From Holothuria scabra (Eukaryota; Echinodermata; Holothuroidea; Aspidochirotida; Holothuriidae): DNA of 64,000 nt. A program made the translations under genes and the position numbers. Below are positions 35,237 to 46,985 of the stretch, piece by piece. The notes below the pieces were generated by a model. It did not search any database. It had not been told where the DNA came from and saw only the letters and a program-made list of their open reading frames with translations. The stretch's first letter is position 1. Every line of letters begins with the position of its first letter. The DNA lies in contig CM074185.1 of NCBI GenBank assembly GCA_037179385.1, positions 53,323,000-53,386,999 of the forward strand, read 5' to 3'.

Positions 35237-35399
35237 GTATTTTACTATAGTCCATTCTTTGATTTCTTCTTTGAGTTTTAATAGTGGCATTTGATGGATC
35301 CAGGAGGTGCTGTATTGACTTGTGAGAGCAATGGTGAAACAACACTATTGTTTTAGACAACATTCAAATCAAACAGTCTCAGGTTTATGAATTGTAAAC

Positions 35400-35510
35400 C
35401 ATTTTTACAGTTGTGTGAGCCACAACTGTAAAAAGTTTGTGGCTGGCTCAACTTGAACCAGCTGGTTAGAAACTGATCTGTTAAACCTCATCTAAATATT
35501 AAAAACTCCA
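35400..35510 (+). mobile_element. SINE-family tail with fold-back end
   Basis: It has GAGCCACAACTG, GTGGCTGGCTCAACTTGAAC, CAGCTGGTTAGAAACTG and TTAAACCTCATCTAA of the family tail. Its start is a perfect inverted repeat: 14-base arms at 35402-35415 and 35421-35434 around TGAGC. Confidence 0.8.
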
Positions 35511-35581
35511 CTATTCAAGGTTGAAAATATGTCTCACGAGTGTCATAATCAAAGGTACTCAGACAACCAGGGTTTACTAAC

Positions 35582-35846
35582 TTAAAGGTAAAGAGCAGTC
35601 CCCCCAAACTTATTTTGAAAAAAAAAAGCTAAATAACACAATTTTTGTCTTTTTTTCTCTTCAAAGTATCTTCCGTTACATTTTATGACTTTACTATTGG
35701 ATATTTAAGGTAAACCAAGCAGTTATTTCTGGTAAAATTCACATTTGAAGTGAAAAACATTGTCACATGACTCCCAACAGCCAATCATGAAACTGGACAG
35801 TCTACTACACTTCTTCAGTTTCGGATGACTGCTCCTGCCCTTTTAA
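35582..35846 (+). mobile_element. AGCAGTC-type MITE, 265 bp
   Basis: TTAAAGGTAAAGAGCAGTCC at the left mirrors GGATGACTGCTCCTGCCCTTTTAA at the right. The interior contains AATTCACATTTGAAGTG and AGCCAATCATGAAACTG, which recur at 3.2 kb and 20.6 kb. Confidence 0.85.
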
Positions 35847-35849
35847 GGA

Positions 35850-36865
35850 TCTTTACAGTAGACTGAAGATTGAACTCTAAACATGCTGTGACATTGCATC
35901 TGAGAATGAAACATAGATGCCCCAGTAGATCAAAGGGCGTGTGGGGGGTAACTGATATCTGAGTTTGTTTACATGATCTGTGCCTTCAAGTAATCTATGC
36001 TCTCATTGAGTTCACTTTGCATAAAAAGGATTCTGGTATAATCTTGTACTGCCAGTTCATTAATCAGGTTTGAAATCTGACTGCAGTACATCAAGTGTAC
36101 ATGTACATGTAGTCTGCTTCATTTTCTCCCTGAAGTACTAAGATGAAATCATTCAGAGAAGAATGATGTATCAACATGTGAGAAGAAAATTTTTGTCATG
36201 AAGAACTCTAAAATTAATCCCAAACTGTTACAATATATATATCACCTATGATTTATCCTGTAACTAATCCAAAGTGAACCTGAAAAGCTGAAATACAGTA
36301 CTATCCTTTGCTTTTATACCCATTGTAAACATGGTGGCAAGTACTGTAAATTCCTTCCAATTCAGGTTTTTAACAACATTAAATAGCCTAGAAATGACCG
36401 TATAGTATAGGTTCCTTCCAGCAGAGTGAATTTTAATTTCAGCATGATATGATGCATGTATTGACTTGAATGCCGATATCAGTTACATGGATCAATATGA
36501 AATGTATGCTTGGTTAAATTTTTTGTTGTATAATCCTGTGAAGCGAGTGTTTGCAAAATATTTACTCTGTTAATGGTGTGAAAAGAGTATTGATTTAAGG
36601 GGCTACTATATAACACAAAACTCAATAGCAGTATCAGCATTATAAAAGAGTGGTACTGTACCAAACAGTGGTTAATTATCTGTTTTGCAAAATGGTGCAA
36701 CTGTTCCAAACAACAGTCAAATGCTATAAAACCATTCTGAGATGTATGTCCAGTTTTCCCAGAAAAGGAGGACAGCCTTAATAAAGTTACCATATAAGCA
36801 GAGCACAACCATTGGTAGGCACATAGCATACTTTAATATACAAATAATGAATGTTTATGAGTGTG
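35850..36865. other. No gene seen
   Basis: AT-rich intronic sequence. The 116-codon minus frame at 36479-36829 has no recognisable domain. Confidence 0.4.
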
Positions 36866-36868
36866 ATA

Positions 36869-36978
36869 GCGGTGAATTATTTCTTGAGTTGAAAGATTGC
36901 CACCCTATATTCAACGAGGCTAAGCCGAGTTGAATAGAGGTGGCCATATCTTTCAATGAAAGAAATAATTCAAAGCTA
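36869..36978. repeat. Long imperfect fold-back, arms about 50 bp
   Basis: GGTGAATTATTTCTT ... GAAAGATTGCCACC ... ATTCAACG at the left is mirrored by GTTGAATAGAGGTGGCC ... ATCTTTCAATGAAAGAAATAATTC at the right with almost no loop (GAGGCTAAGCC centre). This is typical of a fold-back or snap-back MITE. Confidence 0.9.
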
Positions 36979-36979
36979 C

Positions 36980-38765
36980 TGCACCAATTAAAACATTCAT
37001 TATTTGTTACATATAACACTTAACTTTCTAAATATTCCTTGGCTAGAATTTGATTTTGCTCAACGTTAGCCTACCCCAGTCTGACTGAGTTTTGTCCTGT
37101 TGAACGTACGCTAGTACGCACTTGCATGTATGTAGAGTATTACTGGTACGATATAAAACTGCAGTGAACTTGCGTACATCGTACTGCTTGTTATTTTACT
37201 TAGCCTAGCCTAGGCCTAGGCCATGGTCTATACTGTAACACTCAATCACTGTAAGCCCGCCCACGCGCGACTTACGTTCTGATAAAGTAGTAACTTAAAA
37301 GTGTAGGCTTGGCCTATATTTCATTTTCCTTTAGGCCTAGGTTAAACACCTAACTTCCGAAATAGATTTTGGTCTAAATCTGATAAGAGGGCTACTTACT
37401 CATATGCATTCTCTGTCAAAAGCAGTTGTAATCCAAAGTGAAAACTTTTGGCGTGGTAACTGGATTTGTTTATATTACATACGTCTGTCGTCTGCAACGT
37501 AATTGTATGTAGAGCATATGCAATGCATGGTTCACAACATGGTTATCAATTCGCAGCGACGTAGTTCAATTCAGTGTGAATGTACGAACTTTGTACGTAG
37601 GTCTATGTACCGCATAGCCTACTATCAGCACTCTCAGGACTACTATTGCAAGATGGGGACTACTATTGCACTTTGTCAGGATCGAATTGTGCGGATGGTG
37701 GGGAGCCAAAGACTGGCATGTGACCATCAACCCTCCAATCAGATGAAGACAAATTAAGAAGCTGTTTTATAATAGAAAATATTAGGTTAATACACAAACC
37801 TTCTCAGATATCCAGTGTTGCCGCAGAGTGCAGTTTATGCAATGAGTAAAGAAGAAAGAAAGAAGTTTCAGAGGAGGTCTTTCATTTGATTTTAGGAACT
37901 TTCTGTGTTTGGCATTGGCAGATGATTCACAACATCATTGTTCCTTGAAATCTGTATGCAAATTTGGGTGTGAACTCACTGAATTCATTAACACATTAAG
38001 TAAAGAAAAAACAAGTGTACAATCATTGAAGTGATACAATTAAGTGATTACATTCACATACAGATACACAAGGGTAGAAATCTTTATAGACAATGATACA
38101 AAATACACAAACACAAATAGAGTATGAACAATACAGTTGAAATAAAACAAAACTAAAAGTTAAAATAATCTTAATACTTTACCTTAAAATGTAGCTCAAT
38201 TAAAAAAATTCAAAAGTATAGATTAAAGAGCATGACAATGAATTCTATCCAGTTTCCATCTTCATAGTGACATTCTTGGGCCGAGATATGAAATGTTGAA
38301 GTTTATTCACTCAAATTAAAATGGTACGTTTGCAATAATTTGTGTTGTCATTGTTGTTCTCATTCAAATGACATGCTTTGTATTTCTTTGTTTTTTCTGA
38401 AAGTCACTGCATCATGTACCCAAGTGTGATAGCACTCTATACATAAAGTACTCTTTTGGGGTGATGAAATTCATTAAGCCCCCTCTGCACAACATGCACA
38501 TTATATGCAAACAAACATTAAGTGTTCAAGGGGAAACAAAGCAGGCAATGTGAGTTGTATAAAAACAAGAAAGTCACTAATCAATGCACAATGGACTAAA
38601 TTGTTTTGAGTGAGTTAATTTCAACCTTTTTGTATTTTGGCTCATGGATGTCCTATGACAGTAGGAGTTGTTGGATTGCTAGAATTCTTTTTTCGTGCTG
38701 TTCAATATAAATATGTGATTTTTTTGATTCCTTGCCGAAGGCAGGCAAGGAATCTATGCGATGGT
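36980..38765. other. No gene; somewhat CpG-rich at 37050-37750
   Basis: Positions 37050-37750 have more CpG and fewer repeats than the surroundings, with CCCGCCCACGCGCG at 37257. It could be regulatory, but no exon with good splice signals was found. The 84-codon frame at 37503-37757 has no recognised domain. Confidence 0.4.
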
Positions 38766-38770
38766 GATGT

Positions 38771-38777
38771 CGTGTGT

Positions 38778-38820
<43 letters not shown>

Positions 38821-38826
38821 TGTGTG
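38771..38826 (+). repeat. (TG)n microsatellite
   Basis: About 56 bases of nearly pure TG with two TATG interruptions. It sits at the 5' edge of an AGGTCA-module array, as do the TG runs near 6066 and 53080. Confidence 0.95.
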
Positions 38827-38869
38827 ACGCCTGCTTGTAAACACTATATCTCAAGAACGGTAACCCCCA

Positions 38870-39445
38870 GGGATCTCAAACTTGGCATGTAGATTGTCCA
38901 CATTGAGTAGATGGTCCCTATTTTTTTTGGTAGAGGTCAAATGTCATTTGGGGTCACCAGAGGTCAAAATGTAAATACCTTGGAAATTGCTTGTAAACAC
39001 GATATCTCCAGAAGGAAAAATGTGAGCAATCTCATACTTACCTTGCTGATTGTCCATATTGAGTAGATGGTCCCTATTGTTTTTGATGGAGGTCAAAGGT
39101 CATTTGGGGTCACCAGAGGGAAAAAGGTCAAAACCTTGTAAACACTGTATCTCAAGAAGGGTAAATGTGAGGGATCTCATATGTAGCAGGCGGATTGCCC
39201 ATATTAAGTAGATGATCACAATTATTTTTGGTTGAGGTCAAAGGTCATTTGGGGTCATCAGAGATGAAAAGCTCAAAAACTTGTAAACACCATATGTCAA
39301 GAAAGGTAACTGCCAGGAATCTCATATTTACTAAGTGGATTGTCCATACTGAGTAGATGACCCCTATTGTTTTTATTGGATGTCAAAGGTCATTTGGGGT
39401 CATCAGAGTTCAAAACATCTACACCTTGCAAACACTACATCTCAA
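38870..39445 (+). repeat. Array of four AGGTCA-type modules with two intact DR1 cores
   Basis: Intact AGGTCAAAGGTCA at 39090-39102 and 39235-39247. One-base variants lie near 38935 and 39380. Each is followed by TTTGGGGTCACC/ATC and AGAGGTCAAA-like words, giving three or four half-sites per module at roughly 145-152 bp spacing. Confidence 0.9.
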
Positions 39446-39449
39446 AAGA

Positions 39450-41525
39450 GTATATAATTGTTGAAGTTAATATCCATGAGCGGTTAGGGTGAAAGGGTAA
39501 GAATAATTTGGCATGTGTAATGTAATAGGCATAGGGTATATAATTTTTTTGGAACAGTTTATTAACTTCACTATGTAAATTCTTTAGTGAGGTAATTTTG
39601 AAAATGCATTTGTAAAGTACTGAAGCAAACTCATAGGAAGAAGGTCTAAGGTGCACAAAAAGGCACATCACGTGGTAGTTACTGTACAGAATGTTGATTC
39701 TGGCATGAAATTGTGCCCTGGTATTACATTAAGTTCCAAGTATTAATACATGAAAAAGTGGGCAGAGCAAAATATAAAATCTTAAAAGGCAAAATCTGTT
39801 CATCAGGCTGGCATACATGCTTCAATGCTCATGGGTATGCTGATTTTGCAGCCACAAGTAAATAGATTTTCATGAAACTGATGTGGAACATGTGAGTTTA
39901 AACAGTCTGTATAAGGGTCATTTAGGGACATAGTCTGAAAATATTAGAAGATGCTTCTGTGCACACTAAGTAGATGACTGATATGGAACTTCATAAGTAT
40001 AAACTTTGAACAGAGAGTACTCTGTGTGATGCACAAGAATCTCTTTTATAACATACCTACATTGCTTTTTCAATAACCTTAAAGAAAACCTGAAGAAAAC
40101 ATTAAATTTAGTGGCAAAAAGTGCTAATATTTGACAAACCTTGTGCCTACTGTCCTCATGAGGACAAGTGCATGCAAGCATGCATTAATTGGAAGTGGGA
40201 ATTGATTAATTAGATATACCTCAGTCAGTTAGTTTTACAAAAAAGAACCTAATTTACACTGATCATTTGGTGTCAAATACCCTTCAGCGCACATGAACTG
40301 TCATTGCCTAATAGAGTGAATCAAATAGTGACTGACCCATTGTTTGCCATTTGGTCACAGTTATCCAGCCCAATTTTTCACAGTTGACTGCCAGTTATCC
40401 CCACAGTGTCCTGAAGGATTACCTCATACAAACATACAGCTCAATTGACTTAAGCTTTTTACTGTATAAGTGGTGTTAATTGACTCTTATAAACCCTCTG
40501 AAGAAAGCTTATTTTTATCTCAGTACATAACCATGACAGCCCATTGTTTGTATATACTCCTATTTCCTGCCATTCCCTGCAGGCATTCAGTACTCTTTTT
40601 GTGGTCAAAATGTCAGACTTCCATGAAAGTCACACCTCTGTTAAATCCAGCATAAAATAACTGTCCACATTATCTTGTCTCATCTGACCACAAATTAAAG
40701 TTGTTTGCCTAGCCATTGTCTGGAGATGGAGAAGTTCATGTACACTGATCAAGTTTCTAAACTGAAAGTCATCTTAGAAATACTGTAGATTGACACCCTT
40801 CAGAAATTAGTGTCCTTTACATAGAAGCTGGTGGAATTGAACAAATAGTGTTTGTATAAGGAATTTTGTTGAACAAAACTTTAAACATTGGTGTCTGTCT
40901 AGATTGGTGTTTCTGCTTTACAGTTTCAATATGCTCTACAGTGATTATTTGTCACTTAGTTTCATTCTAGAATTTGTTTTAAATTTTTGATAGCATAAAA
41001 AGTATGAGCATACTACTTGCCTCATCTCTGCTTATATCTGGATAACCGCACCAAAAAAGTAACCCCTGTGTGAAGGATTATATAGCTATGTCAAATATCA
41101 TCATCGAGTGGGAATTCATCTCACATTTCATTTTTATCCATGTCACTATCCCCCGCCCCCCCAAAAAAAAAGTGTACCATAAAGCTTAATGCACAGAACC
41201 ATTGCTTCAAGATTACCCTTTATGACACTTTTCAAAAGTATTAAGATCTAATTTTGCATTGCTGCTGTCATTTAAAAGTAGTTCAGGTAATAAGAGCAAG
41301 CATAAAGTTGTATACTGTGTATCAAACAAGGAAAACTTGTACTGGATGTTATGCTGTACCTACAGTATAAGTAGACAAAAGGCGAATTAAAAGTCTTGTT
41401 AAATTATGGATTAATAGGGATATCTGCTTTTGTTAATTTGCAAAGGATACCATAGACAATGGGTGGGGCATTTCCCCCATAAAGCAAAAATTGCCGTCAG
41501 TAATAGCCAAGGTTACACATCTCTA
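39450..41525. other. No gene seen
   Basis: Intronic AT-rich sequence with a CCCCGCCCCCC run followed by A9 at 41151-41170. Nothing else recognised. Confidence 0.4.
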
Positions 41526-41529
41526 TTCA

Positions 41530-41901
41530 GATGTCTCATACCCCGCAACACCCAGTGTTAACTCGTGTTTACAATCAGACAAAACCACGGGCTAACCCCG
41601 TGTTTTCCAGTCTGTGTTCTCACGTACCCAGTGTTTCGTTGATTGGATAGTGTTACCATAGTAACGAGACCAAATATTTCACACACCGATTACAGCAAAA
41701 TGTAAGAAAATACCTGTCATCAGTGCTATAAATACCTGTGACCTTGCTTAATTAAAACAAACACGATGTTTAAAACTGCTTAACCCTGCGATTTGAGGTG
41801 GATTGAAATTTAAACACCGACCCCGCGTTAACCCGCGTTCCCACGTTACTCGAGCGTGAGGTAATACAGTGTTACCTCGAGCGCGGGGTATGTGAGAACA
41901 C
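41530..41901 (-). mobile_element. Inverted-repeat element with CCCGCGTTAACC interior, longer copy
   Basis: TGTCTCATACCCCGC at the left mirrors GCGCGGGGTATGTGAGAACA at the right. The interior is CpG-rich with many short palindromic words. It matches 28185-28447 in the opposite orientation and keeps about 110 central bases missing there. Confidence 0.85.
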
Positions 41902-42114
41902 AGTATTTGATCCAATGCTTGTAGGAGAGTGTGTCGATGAGGGCTTGTTTAAACACTAACCTCAATGCAGACTTTTCGAAACATAGAGGCATCGGAACAT
42001 AGAGACTTCAGAATGGAGAGCTGTCCCCATTGACCAAACTTTTGATAAAAATGGTTTCAAAATACCACTTTATCAAGTAATGAGACAGTTTTCTGGAATA
42101 TTAAAGCTGTGTGA

Positions 42115-42400
42115 GAAATTCCTCTTGTGTGTGGAGATCAAAGGTTTGAGGTGACAGTTAGATCAAACTTTGTAGACATAATATTTTTAGGGGGATAACT
42201 GTGAGGGATCTCATACCATGGTGGTAGTACTTCCATACTCATTCTGTACTAAGCTTAATTTTGAATTACTCATGTTGATGGACGTGTTGGTAAGGTGATC
42301 ACTATTGTTTTTAAGGGGACAAAAGGTCATTTTGGGTCACATGAGGTCAAAAAGTTTGACCCTACTAGTATTATATCTCAATTAAGTAGGATAATTGTAT
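42115..42400 (+). repeat. Degenerate AGGTCA-type modules
   Basis: GGAGATCAAAGGTTTGAGGTGAC near 42138 and GGGACAAAAGGTCATTTTGG near 42317, with TGAGGGATCTCAT linkers. No intact DR1 core. Confidence 0.7.
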
Positions 42401-42409
42401 GGGATCTCA

Positions 42410-44075
42410 TGCATGTCATGTTTGTTTCCATGTTTGCTATGATATATCATACGACAAGGAATCACTAAGCCTGTTGGCTTTCTAGTTCTACTTGAAGTAG
42501 ACCCCAATTGCCCTACTTAAAATGCAATGTTTTGCATCTAATAAAGTGAAATACTGCATTTGTTTTGCAAGAAAAATTCATCCTTTTGAAACTAACATTA
42601 ATTGACACAGGATGATAGATTATCAAAAACAAGGCAGTATGGTAGCCTTCCTGTCAAGAAGTAAGTTTTCCATGGTTATAAATTCAGGTGTTTGTTGCAC
42701 AAGAATAATTTGGTCACCCAAACTTTCAACATTTCAAATGCTGTAATGTCCATGGCTCTTCTCCCACATAGTATTTTGAAGAGATGTAGCTATTGCTGGG
42801 GTTTATGAAAGACTGAATTTTGGGATAGTACAGGTATTTGAGCCATCCTCTTTGCACTCTTTTTTAAAGCATTTTAAACACAATATTTCCCGTTAAGATT
42901 TGTTTGATAAGTTCTTAGCTCAGTTGATAGCCAGGTTGATGCATGATTAGTATGAAAGAAAGCAACAGTATGCTATCAAAACTTTCATTACAGCTGGAAA
43001 TGACCTTCCTGGTGTTCTAAGCTGTATGGTTAAATTGGGATGCTGTGTCTGAAAATAAGAACCTCTCTGAAATGAATAGAGAATATGGGTGCAGGAGCAG
43101 GACATGCTGCCCATGATTGCCGTTGATGAGGACTACTTGCTTTTCTCCAGCAATGTTCAGTGTTCAAGTAACTAGTTTACAACCCTAAAATGAGTAAACT
43201 TGGAACTGTTTTGCATCAATTTTGAAACTACAGAATGCCTTACAATAAGGGGAACAATTGCATTTGTTTTACAGAAAGCATTTTTAAAACCAATATCAAC
43301 GAACAAAATAATATGTTAGCCTTCTTTTTCAAGAGAGAGATTTCTCACTGATATAAATCCAGTTATTTGTTGGTGAAAAATAATTTATTCACTCAAAATT
43401 GGCTCAATTCAAATTGTGCAACTTCTGTAACTCAGTCTACATGGTGTGTTAGGGAGCCCAGCTGTCGGCAGGTTACCACTTAACCCATTGTGCTGTTGAA
43501 TATGCTGAGCAGCCAAGTGAACACATGCAGTCCACTGGGCAAGTTAATCAGGTAGATGTGCACTGTTTAAAAAGGTGTTCCTTGATTGGTTGTTGCCATT
43601 GTATTGTATCGACTGTATTCTTTGTTAGGGTTGGAGATTAGGTTAGGGATTAGCCAGTTAGGAAATTTCTTGTTAAATATTGTGCATCACCCCAGTTAAT
43701 TCGGCAGTAATTGGAAGAGACCACAAGCAGGAAACAAGCATTTCATAGCAAACATATTGAATGACAGAACAACATAAATTGCAGTGTAGCTGTACAATTG
43801 GCTTGCACTTATGAATGACCTATTGTTAGCAGAACAAAAGGAAAGCATAGCAACGATGATAACAGTATTGTGCAAGCTGCTATAGCAAAGACAACTATGC
43901 ACAGCACAAAGCCCACCCTGCTCATTTCCCACCCTGTGCATAGAGTTAAAAGGCTGTTGTTCCCTAATCTGCTGATTTATGCTAATTTCTTTGTTATGCT
44001 AAGTTGCTGCATTTTAAATCCAATATACAGTATTTTCCTTTTTCCTTTAAAGGAATTTTTCTCTTTCTTTCCATT
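42410..44075. other. No gene seen
   Basis: Intronic AT-rich sequence ahead of the Cys-rich exon. The 81-codon minus frame at 43696-43941 has no domain and overlaps the + strand exon's upstream open frame. Confidence 0.4.
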
Positions 44076-44079
44076 TCAG

Positions 44080-44187
44080 TGTTACTTGTACAGCAAAAAT
44101 GTGATTGTTGGCAACTTATGTCATGACATCTGTCAAGGAAGAGCCCTCGTTATTGACCATTGTCTTTCATGTAAATCGGACTACAAG
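44080..44187 (+). CDS. DIPK1/FAM69-like protein: Cys-rich exon
   Basis: Thirty-six codons between acceptor TTTCTTTCCATTTCAG and donor AAG|GTACTC, phase 0 at both ends. It reads CYLYSKNVIVGNLCHDIC and continues to CLSCKSDYK. This matches the conserved lumenal segment of DIPK1A/B/C (FAM69), where Cys-x-x-Tyr-x-x-Gly-x-Ile-x-Gly is followed by a Cys-x3-Cys pair and another Cys before the kinase-like domain. The cysteines are expected to form disulfides in the ER/Golgi lumen. It continues in phase into the last exon (VFSGKLDF). Start and end were set from the splice signals. Confidence 0.85.
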
Positions 44188-44349
44188 GTACTCTTCAGTT
44201 CCTATGATTGGTCTTCTTTGCAGAGGTTTTCCATATGCATGCACTTTCACAGTTTTCTTCAAATATGAACACAAAATTCTGATACAGACTACAACTGCCA
44301 CAAAGTGTGGCATGTTTTCAACTCACCAACCTAAGTTTGAAATCAGTTG

Positions 44350-45150
44350 ACCCACTGCTGTTGATCAACTAGTTCATTGTGAACTTCAATAGAACCATGG
44401 TAACAAGTTAGTCATGTCAATCCAGGATGATCCCACCCTAATCCTGAACTAATTGACCAAGAGTGTGTTCCTACTTGAGAAAGACCGGGCCATCAGATCT
44501 GGTTCAGATCCCGCGCTGGAGATGAAGTCGTGAGTTTCTCAGATCAAATCTCGAGAGTTTGATCCCCCCTTCAGGGTGGATCAGATCAACTAGTGGGAAC
44601 ACAATGGGGGATCAAGGTGACCCAAGATCAATGACATACTTTTCGGCGAAGCTTTCCTCACACCACACAAACCTGTGTAAGCAAACCTGAATTGCAAACG
44701 TAATTTCAATAAAATAACTTCCTGTTACTTAAACTGGAGGAGGGGATCAGATCACGCACAGGCGATTGAATGGGAACTCTCTTGCCATTGGTCACAAAAG
44801 TTTCCAGTCAATTGAGCTTCGGCAATCAAAATAAGGGGATAAAGTGGATAGATAGTACAACTTAACCTATTCATCATGCCCCTGGTACTCTTATGTCCTT
44901 GAGAGGGTTTTTTGTATCAATTATGATCACATATTTAATTAATGTACATCCATCCTTGCACAGAGGGTCAATCTGGTTTTATCAACTGTTTGTTAAGCCT
45001 AATGACGAGAAGTACATGTAGAGAGGATATGAGATTGATTTCTGAAAAATATACCTGACTTCAAAGGGAAATCCCACCAGTGGGAGGGGCTAAGGAAGTT
45101 AAATCCACCTGAAAATTCTGAAAGTTCAACTAGTTGATCAAACAGCATGA
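44350..45150. mobile_element. Inverted-repeat element, about 0.8 kb, with inner inverted pair
   Basis: GCTGTTGATCAACTAGTTCA at about 44357 mirrors TTCAACTAGTTGATCAAACAGC at about 45125, with weaker pairing outside (AGTTGACC / GAGTTGAC). Inside, TGTGTTCCTACTTG (44464) mirrors CTAGTGGGAACACA (44590), so a smaller element may be nested. No coding frame. Confidence 0.65.
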
Positions 45151-45159
45151 GTTGACATT

Positions 45160-45620
45160 CAAGTGCATGCTGCTATAATATTTGGGGGCAATGCTTTATT
45201 GTTTAATTGAAGCCTGAACAGCATAAACAGCTTAACAAAGCTCGAATAACATTTCTTTCATATTTTATTGTTGTGCACCTTGCTATTACCATATGTGGTA
45301 CAGTTTTTATGTAAGATACCCATTCTTAGGAAACCCATTCTTAGCAGTGTCAAACTAGACATGTGACAGCAGTGGGTGATACAATAAATGGCAGTATGGC
45401 AGCTGAAACTCTGGCAGAGATGGCAGCATCAGAGTCCAAAACATAATATCCCTAGAAAGCATTTGCTTTGCCTAGATGTCATCAATAACACCTGTTACAG
45501 CTATTGTAAGACTGCAAATGGTTGAAGTATGTAGGGTGTTTACATTTAGTATTGATCTTTACTGCATGTATTTTGATTACCATGTACAGTATTGTATTAA
45601 GCATTAAAGTCATACTACAT
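45160..45620. other. No gene seen
   Basis: AT-rich intronic sequence. Confidence 0.4.
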
Positions 45621-45634
45621 TAATGGTGCAGAGA

Positions 45635-45838
45635 CACTAATAATCCCTGATTGAGATTCTCTGGGAGACTGCCTGAAAATTCAAGGATCTCTGTTTATTC
45701 AGACAAACAAATACGACATCCTTCCTGATTTAAGAGGTCTTCTACTCCCCTATAGTTGCATGTAATTTAAAAACCTTCCTGATTCTTTTATGAAACCTCC
45801 TCTATTCCTGGATGTTACGGTCGGCATCTCTGATAAAT
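45635..45838 (+). repeat. Diverged repeat matching 56.95-57.27 kb
   Basis: It shares GAAAATTCAAGGATCTCTGTTT, TGCATGTAAT and a TGGATGTTACGGTCGGCATCTC-like end with 56955-57265. The copy here lacks the 130-bp insertion seen there. Confidence 0.7.
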
Positions 45839-46149
45839 GAGATTGCACTTATACTGTAACATTTACAGTTGCTTTCGTTATGTATAGTTTTGCTGCAAAA
45901 CCATAATTTACCATGGCCATATACATGTGACACCATAGCACTCAGCTGCATTCTGGCATAGCTAATTATAAATCTATGGTGTGTGTAATCATGTTTTGGA
46001 CATGGAATAGGTTTGAAGGGGAGTACGTAGTATTTCGCGGAACTGCCAGAACTTCGTTTACAGTGTACGGTATACATAATATTTAATACATTGTTCAGTA
46101 TGGTGGGATGGGCCTCCTTCAGTAGTGAATGGGTCAATACACCCATACT

Positions 46150-46250
46150 TTACCTTCTTACCCTCTGGTGTATAGGGCTACTCATGACCATTTTTCCAGT
46201 TGTGGATGATCACTTGCTTATTTTCCCTACTCCAATGATTTATGTGATGG
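46150..46250 (-). mobile_element. SINE-family tail fragment
   Basis: The reverse complement reads GGAGTAGGGAAAATAAGCAA, then TCCACAACTGGAAAAATGGTC. The head is missing. Confidence 0.7.
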
Positions 46251-46254
46251 ATCA

Positions 46255-46315
46255 ATCCTCCTATCGTTTTTCCAAAGGTCAAAGGTCATCTGAGGTTGCT
46301 AGGCGTCAAAATCCA
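46255..46315 (+). repeat. Single AGGTCA module with intact DR1 core
   Basis: AGGTCAAAGGTCA at 46276-46288 is followed by TCTGAGGTTGC. It is an isolated unit inside the last large intron of the DIPK1-like gene. Confidence 0.85.
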
Positions 46316-46329
46316 TCCATCCATATATC

Positions 46330-46450
46330 CCTCCATCTCTCTGCAGTCTGCAGCAGTGATGTACACATGCATGCAGTGTGCAACAGTGATGCACACCCCA
46401 TGCAGCAGTGATACACACAGTAAACTGTATTGCAGTGATGAGTGCAGCAT
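46330..46450 (+). repeat. Degenerate minisatellite, GCAGCAGTGATGCACAC words
   Basis: Four or five imperfect copies of a roughly 27-base unit built from CAGTGATG(C/T)ACAC and CATGCAG. Confidence 0.7.
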
Positions 46451-46689
46451 GTTGTAAAAATATTCCTCTTTGGATTGCTTTCTAGTATTTAAGAGATGTG
46501 GTTTATTGTGGCTTTTTCATGTCTATTCTGGCTAACAATATATGTATTGATTTAATTGCAAAGCCATTTAAGAACTTAGCATTTCTGTTTTGATTATTTT
46601 TTTTTTTGGGGGGGGGGGGGGTGGAATCATCCAGGTGTTCAGACTCATTTGTGGTATTGACAATCAATAGAATGTGTTAGACTATCTTC

Positions 46690-46985
46690 AAAGTGTGAAA
46701 AATGAACTAGTAGGCTGATTAGCACATTAGTTTCACTTCATCACATTCAGTGCAGAAAAGTAACTGCACCTGACTTGCAGCTGGGAATTCTAGAGTTTGA
46801 TCCCTTGGGTCACACTGGTGACCTTAAAAAAGAAACCTTTTGCTTGGTGCTCAACACAAGTTTGTGAAAAGCTGAGGGAAAATAAGCCAAAGAGCCACAA
46901 CTGGCAAAAAGGCTGTGGCCAGCCCGACTTAAAGCAAATGGTTAGAAACTTAGGTGTGAAACCTCATCTAATTAACACATTTTGT
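46690..46985 (+). mobile_element. tRNA-derived SINE, near full length
   Basis: The head has B-box-like GAGTTTGATCCC near 46795. The tail has GAGGGAAAATAAGCCAAAGA, GCCACAACTGGCAAAAAGGC and AACCTCATCTAATTAA. It is about 290 bp and lies in the last large intron of the DIPK1-like gene. Confidence 0.85.

Larger units (their letters stand above)
35237..44079 (+). other. Intron between anchor and Cys-rich exons (inferred)
   Basis: About 8.8 kb from GTATTT to TTTCTTTCCATTTCAG. It contains a SINE tail, an AGCAGTC MITE, a fold-back element, an AGGTCA-module array and the larger copy of the CCCGCGTTAACC element, all listed separately. A further small coding exon cannot be excluded. Confidence 0.5.

Noticed and set aside
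38637..38844. Frames encoding VCVCVC or THTHTH repeats
   Set aside because: Translation of a TG microsatellite.
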